Part shown: one piece after another, positions 44,664-58,114 of the stretch
Position numbering within the stretch: position 1 is the first letter of the stretch
How the letters are laid out: every line of letters begins with the position of its first letter
Program-made: the position numbers and the translations under genes
Source: Saururus chinensis
Lineage: Eukaryota > Streptophyta > Magnoliopsida > Piperales > Saururaceae
Direction of reading: 5' to 3'
Length of the DNA stretch: 64,000 nucleotides
NCBI GenBank assembly: GCA_035235625.1
Contig: CP141142.1
Span: forward strand, 42,387,644 to 42,451,643
Notes under the pieces: model-generated
Told to the model about the DNA's origin: nothing
Seen by the model: the letters and a program-made list of their open reading frames with translations, nothing else
Databases searched by the model: none

Positions 44664-45872
44664 ATGAAGAATGCCTGGCTTGTGTTGGTGCTGGCTGCCC
44701 TTGTGCTGGTAATCTCCTTGAAGCCAGCCCGTGCACTGGGGCAAGGCAGTGTGAAGGTCGACCTCACCAAGAAGGGGGCCCTTGACCCTGCGTCAACGCA
44801 TTACATACTGCTCACGCCAGTGAGGAGAACTGGGCAAGAGCAAGCCTTCTGTCTAGCCAGGGGCAAATGCTTCTTGAAGAGACTCGCTTGCCCCATTGAA
44901 TGCACTGAGAGGAAGCCCAAGAGGAACAAAAAGGTGAAGGGTTGCTTCATCGACTGCAGCAGCAAGTGTGAAACCACCTGCAAATGTAAGCCAAATCTTC
45001 TCCTTTGTCTTACGACATATTTCTTGACCAGAGTAGAGATGAGCTCCCATGATGGAAATTTCTAACAACAGTTTCGTCTGGTGACCTGGTTTTGAGTTGT
45101 GTTTGGTTGTGTCGTTGCAGGGAGGAAAGCCAACTGCAATGGCTTCGGCTCGGTGTGCTACGATCCAAGATTCGTAGGAGGCGACGGCGTGATGTTCTAC
45201 TTCCATGGCGCCAAGGGAGGAAACTTCGCTTTGGTGTCGGACGACCAGTTCCAGATCAACGCCCACTTCATCGGCACCAGGCCAGAAGGCAGGAGCCGGG
45301 ACTTCACCTGGGTGCAAGCACTTGCACTCATGTTCGACTCCCACAACCTGGTCGTCGCGGCCAAGAAGGTGACCACGTGGGACGACGCAGTCGACGCCCT
45401 CCTCTTCCGGTGGGACGGCCGCGATGTGAGGATACCCTTAGACGGTGAGGCTGAATGGAGGACGATGAGCAGAGATGGCCGGGCGGTGGTGGTGGAGAGA
45501 ACCGACGAGAGCAACAGCGTGAGGGTGAGCATAGGGGGACTGGTGGAGATGGACATCAAGGTAGTACCCATCACTAAAGAAGACAACCGGGTGCACAAGT
45601 ACCACATCCCGGAGGGGAATGCGTTTGCCCACTTGGAGACTCAGTTCAGGTTCTCCAACCTGACGGAGAAGGTGGAGGGTGTGCTGGGCCAGACGTACCA
45701 GCCGAACTACGTAAGCCCTGTGAAGGCTGGGGTAGCCATGCCCATGATGGGTGGGGAAGACAAGTACAGAACGCCGGCCTTCCTTTCCACCCACTGTCAC
45801 TTCTGCAGATTCCGGCTACCAAAAGAGGCGGTGGTTGAAGATGGGTCCATGGCCGGAATTGAACAGTACTGA
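44664..45872 (+). CDS. secreted Root_cap-domain protein
   Basis: Root_cap (LEA-related) proteins are plant-specific, secreted and of unknown biochemical function; several are expressed in root tips. Two exons, 44664-44985 and 45121-45872, join in phase and give 357 aa. Residues 1-24 (MKNAWLVLVLAALVLVISLK) are a clear signal peptide. A cysteine-rich part with basic residues follows (CFLKRLACPIEC ... CFIDCSSKCETTCKC). Exon 2 opens the Root_cap domain with KANCNGFGSVCYDPRF and VGGDGVMFYFHGAKGGNF. It continues FALVSDDQFQINAHFIGTRP, RDFTWVQALALMF, and ends THCHFCRF near the C-terminus. The gene looks intact. A TATA box lies upstream and an aataaa at 45909-45914 may be the poly(A) signal. Confidence 0.95.
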
Positions 45873-45914
45873 TGAAATGATTAAAAAAATACAGTAATAA
45901 TCTCTTATAATAAA

Positions 45915-46774
45915 TTCTAACAAGAAGGGAAGCGTTTATCCTTATTGTTAGCTTTCGGTTTCATTATTTTTGTGAAAAAAAGAAACACAAACGTATAAAA
46001 TTATATACTATTTGTTGCCTATAATTGGATTATTGTTATCCATCATTCCATATACAGAAATTCTTTTCTTTCAAGCTAGTTTTCATCTTAAAAGTCACAA
46101 GGATGGCTGCTGTAATCTATGTATGGTTGTCGTGTGCATATGTCTAACGTTAAGTAAACGCAAAACAAACCTGTATTAGATTGTGTTAAGCATTCTCTTA
46201 ACTATAGAAAGGTGGTCGTTCACAAATGGGATGATTGTCTCCTGCCCTAATCTTTTTTAAGTGGGGCAACAACCGAATAATCACTTGATCAATACCCCGT
46301 TGCACTATAAATATTAGCAATTGTTTTTTCCTCTTTAAGTCCAGGAACACCCTTTCACTCACGTAACACCCCAATCCAAAATAACCTTTCATCTTCTTCT
46401 CTAACTTCAGCGAAGGTACGACGAAGATAGTGACAGTGCCGGTGGCTCCAACGACGGCCGAGATAAGCTCATATAAGATCTCTATTTAAGTGCTAGATGT
46501 AAGCCCTAGTTTCATTAAGAATGAATGAAAATGAAGACTATTGACTAGTTTAGCGTATAATTGAAGTTACTTTTTATTGTTAATCCTAACTTTTTTTATT
46601 AGGGTTGTTTGTAAATATTAGTCCTTATTTGTACCCCTTTCCATATTATTGCTTTGACTACAACTGCTCGTTCTTACAAATGCGATTAACATGTGCCTTG
46701 TTGAAGCCTATTATCATAATCTTAAAGCCAAAGAACATAAACTTTAAAGAAATAACAATTAACTCCTAATTAAA
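45915..46774. other. intergenic
   Basis: AT-rich, with no recognisable gene or repeat boundary. Confidence 0.4.
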
Positions 46775-47645
46775 CCTGCTTTGTTTCTCTGGTTTATCAT
46801 TTTTCTCTTGCTTTTTTTATATGGTTGCCAACTGTAAAAGACATGAACCGCCATTAATGTAAGTATAAGGCTTGTTGAGTGTTGGAAATAACTCCAAATC
46901 GAGTAGAAAACAAAATTCAATGTTGATTTTAAGTTGTTCAAGATGTTTATGGTTTTATTTTTAAAGTTTGAAACTTGCAAAGAAAGAAAATTAAAATTTT
47001 ATAGAGGTCCCATGTTAAAAAAACTCATTAATGGAGCAATAACATATGCTGAAATTAATAGTAGGGATGCCCCACTCGGGTTGGGTATACTGTAAAATCT
47101 GGTTTGACTTAACTTTAATGGGTTAGGTTTGAGTTTTTAAATTCAACCTGAATAACTATTCGGGTTGGGTTTTAAGTTTCAAACGATCCAACTCAACCTG
47201 ACCAGGTTATAAATATAAATTTTTTTTTGTATTTTAATAAAATCTAACCTAACCCTAATAAATCATGTTAAAATTTTTAAATTTAACATAAATAATTATT
47301 TAAGTTAAATTTAAATTTAATATTTTTTAAATAATATCGGATTTGAATTTGACCAAACCTGATCCGGTGACATTCCTAATTAATAAAAGTCCTGGTTAAG
47401 CAAGACCGGGCCTAGTTATAGACAGAGTAACCAAAAATGATTGTGGCTTTTTCTAGTGGCTATGATTGGATTATGTCGTTTTGCCAAATGCCAAAAATGA
47501 GGAAATAGTGAAAGAGGAGAACGTTGCAAAGAAGGAGGCGACTGAACTACAGGCAAAATGGGTGTCTCAAAACAGCTGTTGGAGATGAAGTGGAAAAAGA
47601 GTAGTATGGGGTAGTTAGGTTATTTTATGTTATATGTATAAGTTT
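46775..47645 (+). repeat. dispersed repeat D, copy 2, carrying a MITE
   Basis: This is the partner of 14041-14720, in the same orientation. The part 47058-47384 is absent from copy 1. Its ends tagggatgccc / gtgacattccta are inverted, and the body is rich in gggttgggttt-type words, as in hAT-like MITEs. The flanks share attaat/taatta words that may be a target duplication. Confidence 0.6.
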
Positions 47646-48464
47646 ATTCGGGTTAATAAGTATGAATGACATACATTTATGTTAATATATGAGAATTGGA
47701 ATCTATTTATGTCAAATGGCCAATCCTAAAATTATTAAAATCTCCTTCCTAGGCCCAATGCCGATGTTTTCCTAGCCCCAAAATGTCGACGTCGATGTCG
47801 ATGTTTTCCTAGCCCCAAAATGTCGATGCAGAGTTTGGACAGCCTTCCGCCTGCACAAAAGGCATATCTGCCTAACTCTCCTATGAAGAAAGATTAACGA
47901 GAAATTGGGCTTTTGATATGATATTTTGTCTTTAACCCTAATTATGAAGGCCACTCCACTTAATCATAGGCTACATGGCATCTCTCCTAGCTCACAACTG
48001 CGAGGGACGCCCCCATGAGTGCCGAGTCCCTCAAGGACGAAGACACCCTAGTCTCTATATTGTGGTGGCGCAGCGGAAGCAAAGGGGTACGGGACGTAGG
48101 TGTTTGGTTTTTTTTTATATGCATATAACACATCAATTAATTTTAAACAATAAAGTATTTATCGATCATAATTAAATATAAAATTGAATTATAGAGAGAG
48201 CACTCACTAACCTTTGAAGTGATTTGCCCTGGGACGCCTTTGATCATTACACCTACATAATTAAATAACAATTCAATTAAAAGATAATAAAATTACCTTG
48301 TCAAAGTATGTTATGATATCCCTCAAATCCTCAAGCACGGATTTGTAGAGTTTGTGTAGTAGTGCCCAATCTTGAAGATCCACTTCAATTCTCATAGCGG
48401 CACCCTTCTTGAGGCAATATCCAAGTGAGAAGGAGCAAGGAGGGGAAGAAAGAGAGGGTGGACA
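47646..48464. other. intergenic with a small tandem duplication
   Basis: A unit of about 45 bp, gatgttttcctagccccaaaa followed by tgtcga, is repeated at about 47763-47830. No gene was seen. Confidence 0.5.
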
Positions 48465-48908
48465 TGTAACACCCTGACCTGGAAACCAACCCAAGCTGGG
48501 GGTTCACAGGACATAACCCACACTGCGGGTTATCCTGAAAATGAATCAAAATAAAAATTGGACTAAGAGTGGCAGACTCTGAGTGCAAGAGTCTTCACGT
48601 TTTTCTACGCGTTATAAAACTTTAGTATTTTATTGTGCATAGGCTAGAACAAGCCTATTTTTTTATCTAATTTGGATCAAGCCAACATTACCTTATCATT
48701 GGTTGCCTACATACATATCGAATAACATCTACAATGTTACTCCAATACAATCAGATCTATATGTAGTTCTGCCTATCAACTATTACATACATCAGGCTAT
48801 ACAAAACACATACGACTAAATATGTTTCTCTGAATATTTATTTGGTGTCATATGAAAGCTTATAAAACACCAGAAACACACATCTCACTCTATCACAGAG
48901 CCGAGCAC

Positions 48909-49262
48909 TCATGGAAGGCCGTATCGATCGATACGGCCCCGTATCGACCAATACGTACTCATATCAGTTGAGACCGATACGGCCGATATATATTGATACT
49001 ATATTTAAAAAAATTTATTTAAAAATATATTTTTTAATTAAAAAATTTGAAAAAAAATTTTGAATTTTTTTCTTAAAAACAAAAACACAATTCAAAACCA
49101 ACTTCTTTAAAAGTATAAGTTTTTTTTATATTAAAAATAATATTTTTAAAGTTATATGAGATCAATACGTGTAGGTCCATGCAATTCACATAATTATTTT
49201 TTTTACATATAGTGCTCCATAAATATATATTTATTTAAACATATAACTTTGATTCATATTAA

Positions 49263-49355
<93 letters not shown>

Positions 49356-49646
49356 TAAACTAATTTTAGAGTACTTAATATGGGAAAGAAGTAGCAATAA
49401 TTTGTATGGGATGGAAAGCATAAAGTGTATGGTTCCAAATAAACTAATTTTAGAATACCAGTATTAGTTGAAACGACATTCTACGGTCTTATTATGCTCT
49501 AAAAGAAGTATTATAATGATATATAATAAGGTATAATATTTTTTTATGTTTTATGCCCATTTTGGTGCATACCAAGCATATTATCGATGTGTACTAGTAT
49601 CCATAGTCATCGATACTGTCATTCGTATCAATACAACCTTCTATGC
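48909..49646. mobile_element. 738-bp TIR element with a long AT microsatellite, inside the LTR
   Basis: The ends tcatggaaggccgtatcgat and (reverse complement) gcatagaaggttgtattgat are inverted repeats. The direct repeat gagcac flanks it (48903-48908, 49647-49652). The right LTR has the uninterrupted version (ccaagcaccacac), which proves an insertion. It has no coding capacity. The start also contains gtatcgatcgatacgg, a perfect palindrome core. Confidence 0.8.
49265..49351. repeat. (AT)n microsatellite, about 87 bp
   Basis: About 43 uninterrupted AT units lie in the middle of the TIR element. They are likely length-variable and prone to assembly or cloning error. Confidence 0.97.
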
Positions 49647-51940
49647 GAGCACCACATGGACACCATCAACTGTCTTGCTCTACCTGAGAGCGGATCCAAA
49701 CACATTCACACGTCTCGCTCTACCCCAGAGTGAGACCGAGCACATATCATATCCATGCATATTTAAACATAACAGATCAAGGCATAGCATAACAGAACAC
49801 AATGGATCATAGTATAGCATACATCTCAATTAGCACATGCATTTCTATAATTAAATCGGAAGTTTAAACATGCTTACTCCCCTGATGTCCCGAGAAGTAG
49901 CTGCATTCGGAGTTGCACATTCTTTCTGGGCATCCTCCCCTTCAAATCCAGAGGCAGCGGATGGAGCCTCCTCTCGCTTCCACACATTTCTCACCTTGCG
50001 CCGGAAGATGACAGACAAAACCCTCCCCTTTCCCGAAGACGCTTCTCATTCTCTGTGCCCGTGGGTGGCGGACAGAACCTCCCCTACTCAGGGATGTTCT
50101 TCACACTTCATGGCCCTTCGATGGAGGGCAAAACCTCCCCTACTTCGTGGCCTACCGTTGCTCCAAGCCGATCCTCCCCCTTCGCGATGACACTTAACAC
50201 GTAATGCACCTGTAGCCGAGGACATAACCCCCTTACCCAGAGACTCTTTTCTTTTTCGCACTAGTAAGCCATGGATAGAACATTCCCTTACCCCGGGGCA
50301 TTTCTCACATTGTGTGGACCTTCGGTGGAGGGCGGACCCTCCCCTACTCCGGGCCACGTCCCTTGATGTGGCCCGATGACGAAGGATGGAGCCTTCTTTT
50401 TTTCGGAGCCGCTACTCTCTCTTCAGGGCATGAGGGTGGCAGATAGAGCCTCCTATTGCCCTAGGCTATTTTCCCCTTCTAGGGATGCCAACTGGAAGAA
50501 TAGATCATGTCATTGCATAGATCACTCTCGAATTAGTTAGGACTTTTTAAGAACGGAAGAAAGCATACTCAGAACAAGTCGGAAAACTCCTCCAGAAATC
50601 TCCTCCAAAAATTTGAACGGGATTTTCAATTTATAGAGGAAAGACTGTGGGCATACGATGAGAGGAAGCACACACGCGCACCATGTGTCGCATGTTTGCA
50701 CCACGTGCTCCGCACTGCCGCGCGATGCACACACTGCACGTGGGAGCGAGCCCGAGGACGAGCGGGTCAACACATGGTCCACTACGCGTCACGCAGGATG
50801 GCCCACAATTATGCGGGCCTCAGCTCCGCATCGCATGGCTGATGCCAACTAATTTATCATTTTCAAAGTTCAACACGGATAACTTCCTACCCAGAAGTCA
50901 AAATCGCCCGTTCTTGGTATCGATTGACTCGTATCAACGAGCCCTTCGAAACAAAAATATAAGTTATCCCACACTTTTCAAGCATGTTTCTTGAGGTCAT
51001 AACTTTTGCTCATGACCTCTGTTTTGCGTGTTCTTTGAGTAGTTATGCTCGTTACTTTGAGCTCTACCCGAATACGGAGATTTCATCATTTGAAACCCCC
51101 TAACACTTATTTGAAATTATGGAATCACCCTTAACCCCCTGAATTAACTATAACCGAAAAATGGGTCATTACATTCTTCCCCCCTTAAATGAATTGCGCT
51201 CTCGCAATTCACCTAAACCAATCTTCCAACGACAATAAAATCTGGTCGTTATTTGGATAGCAATCACAAACATAATTCCGATACTTTAAATATCAAAGAA
51301 AATCTTTGGGGACACATTTCGATAGTCACTCAGATGAAACATTCAGAAATCTGAATCTGATAATTAAGATTGGATAACATTTTCACTAACGAAATTTGAA
51401 TATCACATGTTGATACCAAATCCGAGACTTTATACTCGGATAACACAAAATAAAATCCGATAAATTATGATCAGAGAGATTCTTCACAAGAAAATCCAAT
51501 AGCTTATAATCGGATAAAGCACTTTAAACACAATCTGATTTTTACATTAAAATCAGATAAATCATTATTCAAAATCACAACATAGCAAATCCGGACTATG
51601 TAGATCCTGTTAATCACAAATCCAGACGCTCGAAAATTCAATTATCTGATAACTCATGCATTGATCACAATCCGATTATTTCACAAAAAACTGATTTAAA
51701 ATCAGACACTTTTTTTTCAAAATCATAGCGGAGCAAATTAGCTCAAAACATATAAAAGCATAGCAGCCAAATCACATCAAGTTCACATGTTCAAAACTCG
51801 AATCACATTAAATCCACATCAATCTACCTGCTCAATTCCAAATCAAAACACATCCGCAATTTCAAAAGTGGGTCACAACACAACCACAATTTCAATTCTG
51901 AATCAAATCACATCCACAAACTCAAATTCGAGTCACATCA

Positions 51941-52273
51941 CAAGCCATGATACCCAACGGCCTACCCTCAGTGCTCATGGGGCAAATGTGTGCCACTCAG
52001 GGAATGAGTTTTCCCATGATACTCCACCCTGTGCACGCCACTTCCGATTATTTTTCTTGGCGGGCATCCACATGTGCGTCCAAAACACTAAGTGGTATGT
52101 GTAAACACATCACATCTAAATCCACGTCACAACACAAGCTACGATACCCAAGAGACTACCCTCGGTGCTCATGGGTAAATGAGGGTCACTTAGGGAAGGA
52201 GTTTTCCCACGATACTCCACCCTATGCACGCCACTTGTCGATTATTTTTCTCAGCGGGCATCCACATTAGTCC
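51941..52273. repeat. tandem repeat of about 194 bp inside the LARD-like element
   Basis: A unit with gatacccaa, ctaccctcRgtgctcatggg, gagttttcccaYgatactcc and cgggcatccaca appears at 51941-52134 and again, incomplete, at 52135-52273. Related words recur in the LTR at the right edge of the window (near 62700-62780). Confidence 0.8.
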
Positions 52274-53913
52274 CTAGATCTCTAACCAAGGGGCTAAACG
52301 TAACTAGCAACACTTGCATATCATCGTACACACCAAATCATTTTTAGAAAACAGAGCCATAAATTTGGCTCGATCGAAACACGTCACAACACTAAAATCC
52401 CTTTAGAGAGCATCAGTTTAAAACTCTTTGCGCCCTCTACGGCGTTAAAGCAACTTCAATCACATTCACAACGGACACTCAAGCTTGAAATTCAACTTAA
52501 AATGGACCTTCCACACTCACATCACCATCCGAAAACACACTCCAAACCAAACTCGACTTGAAATTGAAAATTCATCTCGATATATGAGTGGATTTACTTA
52601 GGAAATACCCACCTATGTTGCATTTCCCACAACACACGTGTTTGATGGTTTCCCCTTAGTAATTCTACTATCTATCGAGACAACTTTACTATTCTAAATC
52701 ATTTTTCAAAACATAGAGGGTTTGAAATTAAATTTTTATAATAAATCTACAAGCAGACTCAACCGTAGAGTGGTCTACCCACATTGCATGTCCTATACCA
52801 CAAATGTTAGGTGGTCCCTCTTCGGGAATGCCATTAGCTTTCAAAATAACGTTGCCTTAAGTTAAAGCAAACTTTCAAAATATGAACATTTTGAAATTCA
52901 ATTTTATTTCGAAACACAAGCAAAACTATCCTTAGAGCAATCCACTAACACCTCGTGTCACATACCACGGGTGTTTGTGGGTCCTCTAAGGGAGTTCTAA
53001 TTTTTATCAAAATTATTTTCTTGATTTTAAATAAATTCACTCTAAGTGAATCGTTTGAAATGCAAACATTTTGAAATTCATCAGCAAAATAAACACTAGA
53101 GCATTCCACCACACATCCATTACAATGGGTGCTTTGGTGGTTTCTCATAGGTAGTCTCACCGTCTTTTGAAATAAATTTTTAAAATTTTAAATCATTCAA
53201 AATTGAAACTCAGTATATGAATCATTCGAAATCAAAGTCACTCAAAATATTTTCAGAAAATCTCTTAATGAGTTTCGAACATATATTTCCGATTAAATTC
53301 AAAATCAAAATTTGTATAAAAACCCAATCTAATGGGCTTGGACAAAAAATTTAAAATAATTTCTGACTCAAAATCAAAATTCATAAAATTGATGTTCTCA
53401 TCAAAACCCTTGCAATGCATGCAAGATAGAAATTTTAAAATCATTTCTATTTCAAAATCAAAAATTATAAAATCGGAGTTCATATTAAATCTGAAGTCAA
53501 ACGGAAAATTCAGAATCGAAGTTCAAATTAAATCCAATGCAACCCTTGTAGAACTAAAAACTCACAATCGGAATTCACCTTAATTCCAATTTAACACATG
53601 TAGAACATAACATAAAGTTCAAGAATCGGATTCCTCACATCCGATAACACACATACAGAGTTGAACGTTCACAATTGGAATTCTCCTTAATTCCGATATC
53701 ACATATACTGAACAAAAAGTTTGAAATAGGAGTTTGCCTTAAAACCAATTACACATCTACAAAACGACAAAAATCACAATTAGATTTTTATATGAAATCC
53801 GATACAACACTTGCCGAAAGGAAAACTTCAAATCAAATAGAAATTTGAAGCAAATCAATACATATTTTAAAAATATTTTTCTCTCATAGATAGAGAAAAA
53901 CTTTAATACCATT

Positions 53914-56900
53914 TGTAACTCCCCGACCTAGAAATCGACCTGAGCTGGTGGTTCACAGGGTATAACCCGCACTCTGGGTTATCCCGAAAATGAAACAAAA
54001 TAAAAACTGAACCAAGAGTGACAGACTCTGAGTGCAAGAGTCTTCACGTTCCTCTATGCACTACGTAACTTTAGCGCTCTGTTGTGTGTAGGCCAGAACA
54101 AACTGATTTTTATATCTAATTCGGATCAGGCCAATGTTGTCTTGTTGTTAGTTGCCTACATATGTTTTGAATAACATCTATAATGTTACTCTGATATTAT
54201 CGGATCCGTACATGGTTCTGCCTATCGGCTATTACATACATCATGCCATATGAAAACACATACGATTGAACACGTTTATGCGAATATTTAATCAAAGTCA
54301 TACAAAAGCCCATAAAATACCAGAAACATACATCTCGCTCTATCATAGAGCCAAGCACCACACGCACACCATGTCACAACCCGGTACCCCACCCGACCCG
54401 AGCTGAACCTAGTCAAAGGGCCGGTTGAAGCACACGGGGGTGACAAGATTGTCGGTTTGACACGTTGCCAAAGTCTTAACCCCTCTTGCGGGTGAATTGC
54501 ATACATAGAGTCACACACCTTTAATCCTTTATGCAAGAGAAATAAGAAAAAAATAAAAGAGGATAATAACTCTGAAATAAATCCTCACTCTCAACCCACA
54601 TACATAAGATCATGTGCTGACACGTGGCTAAAATCTAAAAATCTAAAACAAATATAGGATCATGAGAAATACACGAGTCTGAAACATAATCATCTATACA
54701 TAGTTTTCTAGTATCATCAAAGCATCAATCAGCAAGCATAATAAGGTCCAAGGACATGTAAGCCTACTCCCATACATATCTCAATCGTCCCTCATACAGG
54801 GGATCCTGATCGACTACATGTCACGCCATGCAGCCCTAAAATAAAACACAGAAAGAGGGGTGAGAAACTCTATAAGGTTTGAAATAGGGTAACATTAATA
54901 AGAAAATAACCATGACACATCAACATGGTAATTCAGACCCACATTTCACATAATATCTTTATTTCTTATTAATTCACTTATCATACCCCTATTTACCCTT
55001 AAATAATTATCATGCATACAAATATCTCATACATACTAATCATGACATGAATAATCACATTACGACATAACATCTATATTGCATAATAAGTGATTCTCCC
55101 ACAATTACATCACAATCCCCAACAAGAATGTTAGAAGGAATTCTGCAGTTTGGGTAAATTCCCTAATAGGGAAAAATACCCCCTAGTAAGCCGGTGCACT
55201 CGACTACACTAGCCTGGATTTTCAGGGTCTAGATAGTCTCAATAGTTTATCTCCTTTTAGCATTGCCGCTCTTTTCAACCCAGGGAGGAAAATCCATCCT
55301 CAAGGGACGTAAACTTGTTCTTTCGGACGTAAAACAGAATCGATTTAATCTTCCAATCGATTAACTCGGCAAGCAATTCTCACACAATTGCATCCAATCG
55401 ACCAACATCGGCTAAACCCAGTAAAGTCTCATTCGTAAATCTGTTTCATGATGCATACAACATAGTACATACATGAACAATCTCTACATGAATTCTAATT
55501 CATGGAATGTGCTCCAATCAGCCCTACATGCATCATATTTAACCATGAATATAAACAATTATCATGATTACCCCCACATATGTGTGTTCTAGATAGAAAC
55601 ATTCATCTCTAAGCATATGAACATGCATTACAGATAACCCATTAACATCCTACACATGTATTCTTTAATATCTAATCATGGTTCCTTATTGAAAATCATG
55701 AGTGAAAAACCATCGAAAAACCATCAACCAAGTCAAGTGTAACCTAATCCTAAACGTATGTAAACATATTCACACCACACTTAAATCTAGACATAGCACC
55801 ATCATTTACTCAAAATTTAATCACATTATGTGAAGACATATTAGTCCGTTCTCATGCTATAATCTTTTTAGAATCATGCTTAAAATATAAGAAATCATTC
55901 AATTATATATTTAAGATAAGCAATCATAACATGTTTGGCCAACAACATGCAATTTTACATAATACTTAAATATTCTTCATAATTTTCAACATCAATATCA
56001 TACTCTTCCAGTAACTCATTTTAGCATAAATTACTTAGTATGGACATAAGAAAATGGACAAAATAACAAAAATAGCCAAATCTACAGTGTTGGCATTCAA
56101 ATGCCTTGTAGGGCCATTCAAACGCCTGGCCGTTTGATCGCCATAACGATGATCTCTGGTCTATCCCCCCCACTTCGAAATCAAAACCAAAATTTCACAT
56201 ACACTTCATAAATCATCAAATTTTATCCCCAAACTTCATAACAATCAAATGCAAGCTTAGATAACATCAAATCTAGCCATTACTATGCAAAAACCCCAAG
56301 AAATCTCATCAAATATTAAACATTTCTCAAATCACCATTAAAGTCATAACCAACCCACTTCAAACTCCATCAAAACTTAAATATGAAATCACAGTCACAT
56401 TTGAGATGAAAACACTTACCTTCAACAAGCTTCTTCACTCGAAATAGTTTATCTAAAACCTTCAAAACCTACCCAATATACTGTTTTTATTAATACCTTC
56501 ATAAATCTGATTTGAAACACCTAAATCTTTCAAAAACTAGTAGATCTAGGGTTCAAGATACTCAAAAATGAAATTCACATCATTAGGTTTTGAAATACAA
56601 ACCCAAATTAGTAGAAATCGAGATTAAACCATGGTAAAAGAAAAGATTTGAGAGATTTAAGAAAAACCCCAAGAGATTAGAGAAATATTAAGCAAATACA
56701 TACCTTAATCTCTTTTCTCTTTTAGGAAAATAGGGATTATGTTCCCAAGCTCCTAGTCTCAGTCCTTTCCCAATTGGGAAAGTGGATGGGCTATTCATTT
56801 TATAGTACGGTTGGGGTAAACCTAACAAATTAGTGGGGTACAAATAGGATTTACTACTAAAAATAGAAAAACTTTTTTATTTTAAACCAAATTGAAGTCT

Positions 56901-57853
56901 AAAAATTTTGAAATACTTATTTTCTGTCTTAGGATGATGTTAGGGGGACTAATAACCCCAATTTCTCACGTGGGGCCCACGTGGACCCCGCCCCCTAACT
57001 TTTTAGGAGAAATAGTAAAAGTTCTAAAATTTTCAAAAAAATTTCAAATGACTTAAATTAACTTAAAAACCATAAATGTAATAAATTTTTTGGCTAAAAC
57101 CTTTAGTAACCATTTTAATTTCGAAAATTGTCAAAACTGATCAGAATTAGCATTAAACCACACATTAACAATTAAATAAAATAAAATAAACTGGTTCAAA
57201 TTTAGGGATCTTACACATCATCACTTGTCTAGCTCTACCTTGAAGCGGATCCAAACACATTCACACACCTCGGTATACCCTAGAGCGAGACCACACGCCA
57301 CACATCTCGCTCTATAGCAGAGCAAGATCACACACCACACGTCTCACTCTACCCAGAGCGAGACCACACACCACATGTCTCGCTCAAACCCTAAAGAAAG
57401 ACCGAGCACATATCATATCCACAAATATTAAAACATAACGAATCAAGGCATAGCATAATAGAACACAACAGATCATAGTATAACATATATCTTAATTAGC
57501 ACATGAATTTCTATAATTAAATTGGAAGTTTAGAAATGCTTACTTCCCTGATGTCTTAAGAAGTAGCGGCGTTCGGAGTTACTCATTCCTTCTAGGCATC
57601 CTCCCCTTCAGATCCGGATGCAGCAAACGAAGCCTCCTCTTTTTCCAGGCTATTGCTCTCTTTTTGGGGCACGAGGGTGGCAGGCAGAGCCTCCTCTTGT
57701 CCTAAGTTGTTCCCCTTTCTAGGGATGTCAACTCGATGAATGGACATGTCATTGTGTAAACTACCCTTGAATTAGCTATGAATGCTTCAAAAATGGAAGA
57801 AAATGGACTTAGAACGAGTCGAAAAACTCCTCCGAAAGTTTAAACGAGATTCT
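53914..57853 (-). repeat. 5' LTR of the LARD-like element, interrupted and truncated
   Basis: It aligns with the left LTR from TGTAACTCCCC up to about 57853. An insertion occupies 54372-57215. After 57853 the sequence switches to that of another LTR family. Confidence 0.8.
54372..57215 (+). mobile_element. 2.8-kb solo-LTR-like insertion (LTR family B)
   Basis: This begins TGTCACAACCCGG and ends GGGATCTTACA. The flanks are cacca (54367-54371) and catca (57216-57220), a 5-bp target duplication with one change. The left LTR of the host element shows the empty site (gacaccatcaactgtc). No gag or pol frame is present, so it is best explained as a solo LTR of a gypsy-type element. The strand is assumed from the TG...CA ends only. 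Confidence 0.7.
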
Positions 57854-58114
57854 GTGGGGCCCACAGTAGGTCCCACCAAACCATAATTTTTGAAAAAAAT
57901 AGTAAAAAAATCTAAAAAATAAAAAAAATTCACAAACGGCTTAGATTAACTTAAAACCCATAAATGTGAAAATAATTTTATTTATATCCTTTGGTAACTA
58001 CTTTAAAAAAAATTTAAATCGTCAAAACCGATCAGAAATGGCTTAAACCACATAATGACAATTAAATAATAAATAACAATGAAAGTAAACCAGTTAAAGA
58101 TAAGAGTTCTTACA
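57854..58114 (+). repeat. 3'-terminal fragment of LTR family B
   Basis: From gtggggcccac to agttcttaca this matches the end of the solo LTR (about 56965-57215): ttaRattaacttaaaaMcca, ccgatcagaa, aaaccacaYaWtRacaatt. It joins the LARD LTR on its left and gypsy pol on its right, without visible target duplications. Confidence 0.7.

Larger units (their letters stand above)
48465..51173 (-). repeat. 3' LTR of the LARD-like element
   Basis: This spans 2709 bp including a 738-bp insertion (48909-49646). It aligns with 53914-54371 plus 57216-57853. The part 49970-50390 (repeated blocks of the type ggcagaaRgagcctcc) has no counterpart in the right LTR. Confidence 0.85.
48465..57853 (-). mobile_element. 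non-autonomous large-LTR retrotransposon (LARD-like), minus orientation, with nested insertions
   Basis: The two copies of a large LTR start TGTAAC at 48465 and 53914. The left LTR ends in CATTACA at 51173. It is followed by ttcttcccccctt, the complement of a polypurine tract, so the left LTR is the 3' one. Before the right LTR, ctttaataccatt (53901-53913) is the complement of a primer binding site resembling tggtat. The interior (51174-53913) has no gag or pol frame. The right LTR loses homology at about 57853, so the outer target duplication cannot be read. Confidence 0.85.

Noticed and set aside
45197-45607. 136-codon minus frame
   Set aside because: It is the shadow of Root_cap exon 2.
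48917-48960. Palindromic gtatcgatcgatacgg cluster as a protein binding site or origin
   Set aside because: It is the inverted end of a TIR element inside an LTR.
51787-52270. Two overlapping frames of 105-107 codons in the LARD interior
   Set aside because: They run through a tandem repeat and show no gag or pol motif.
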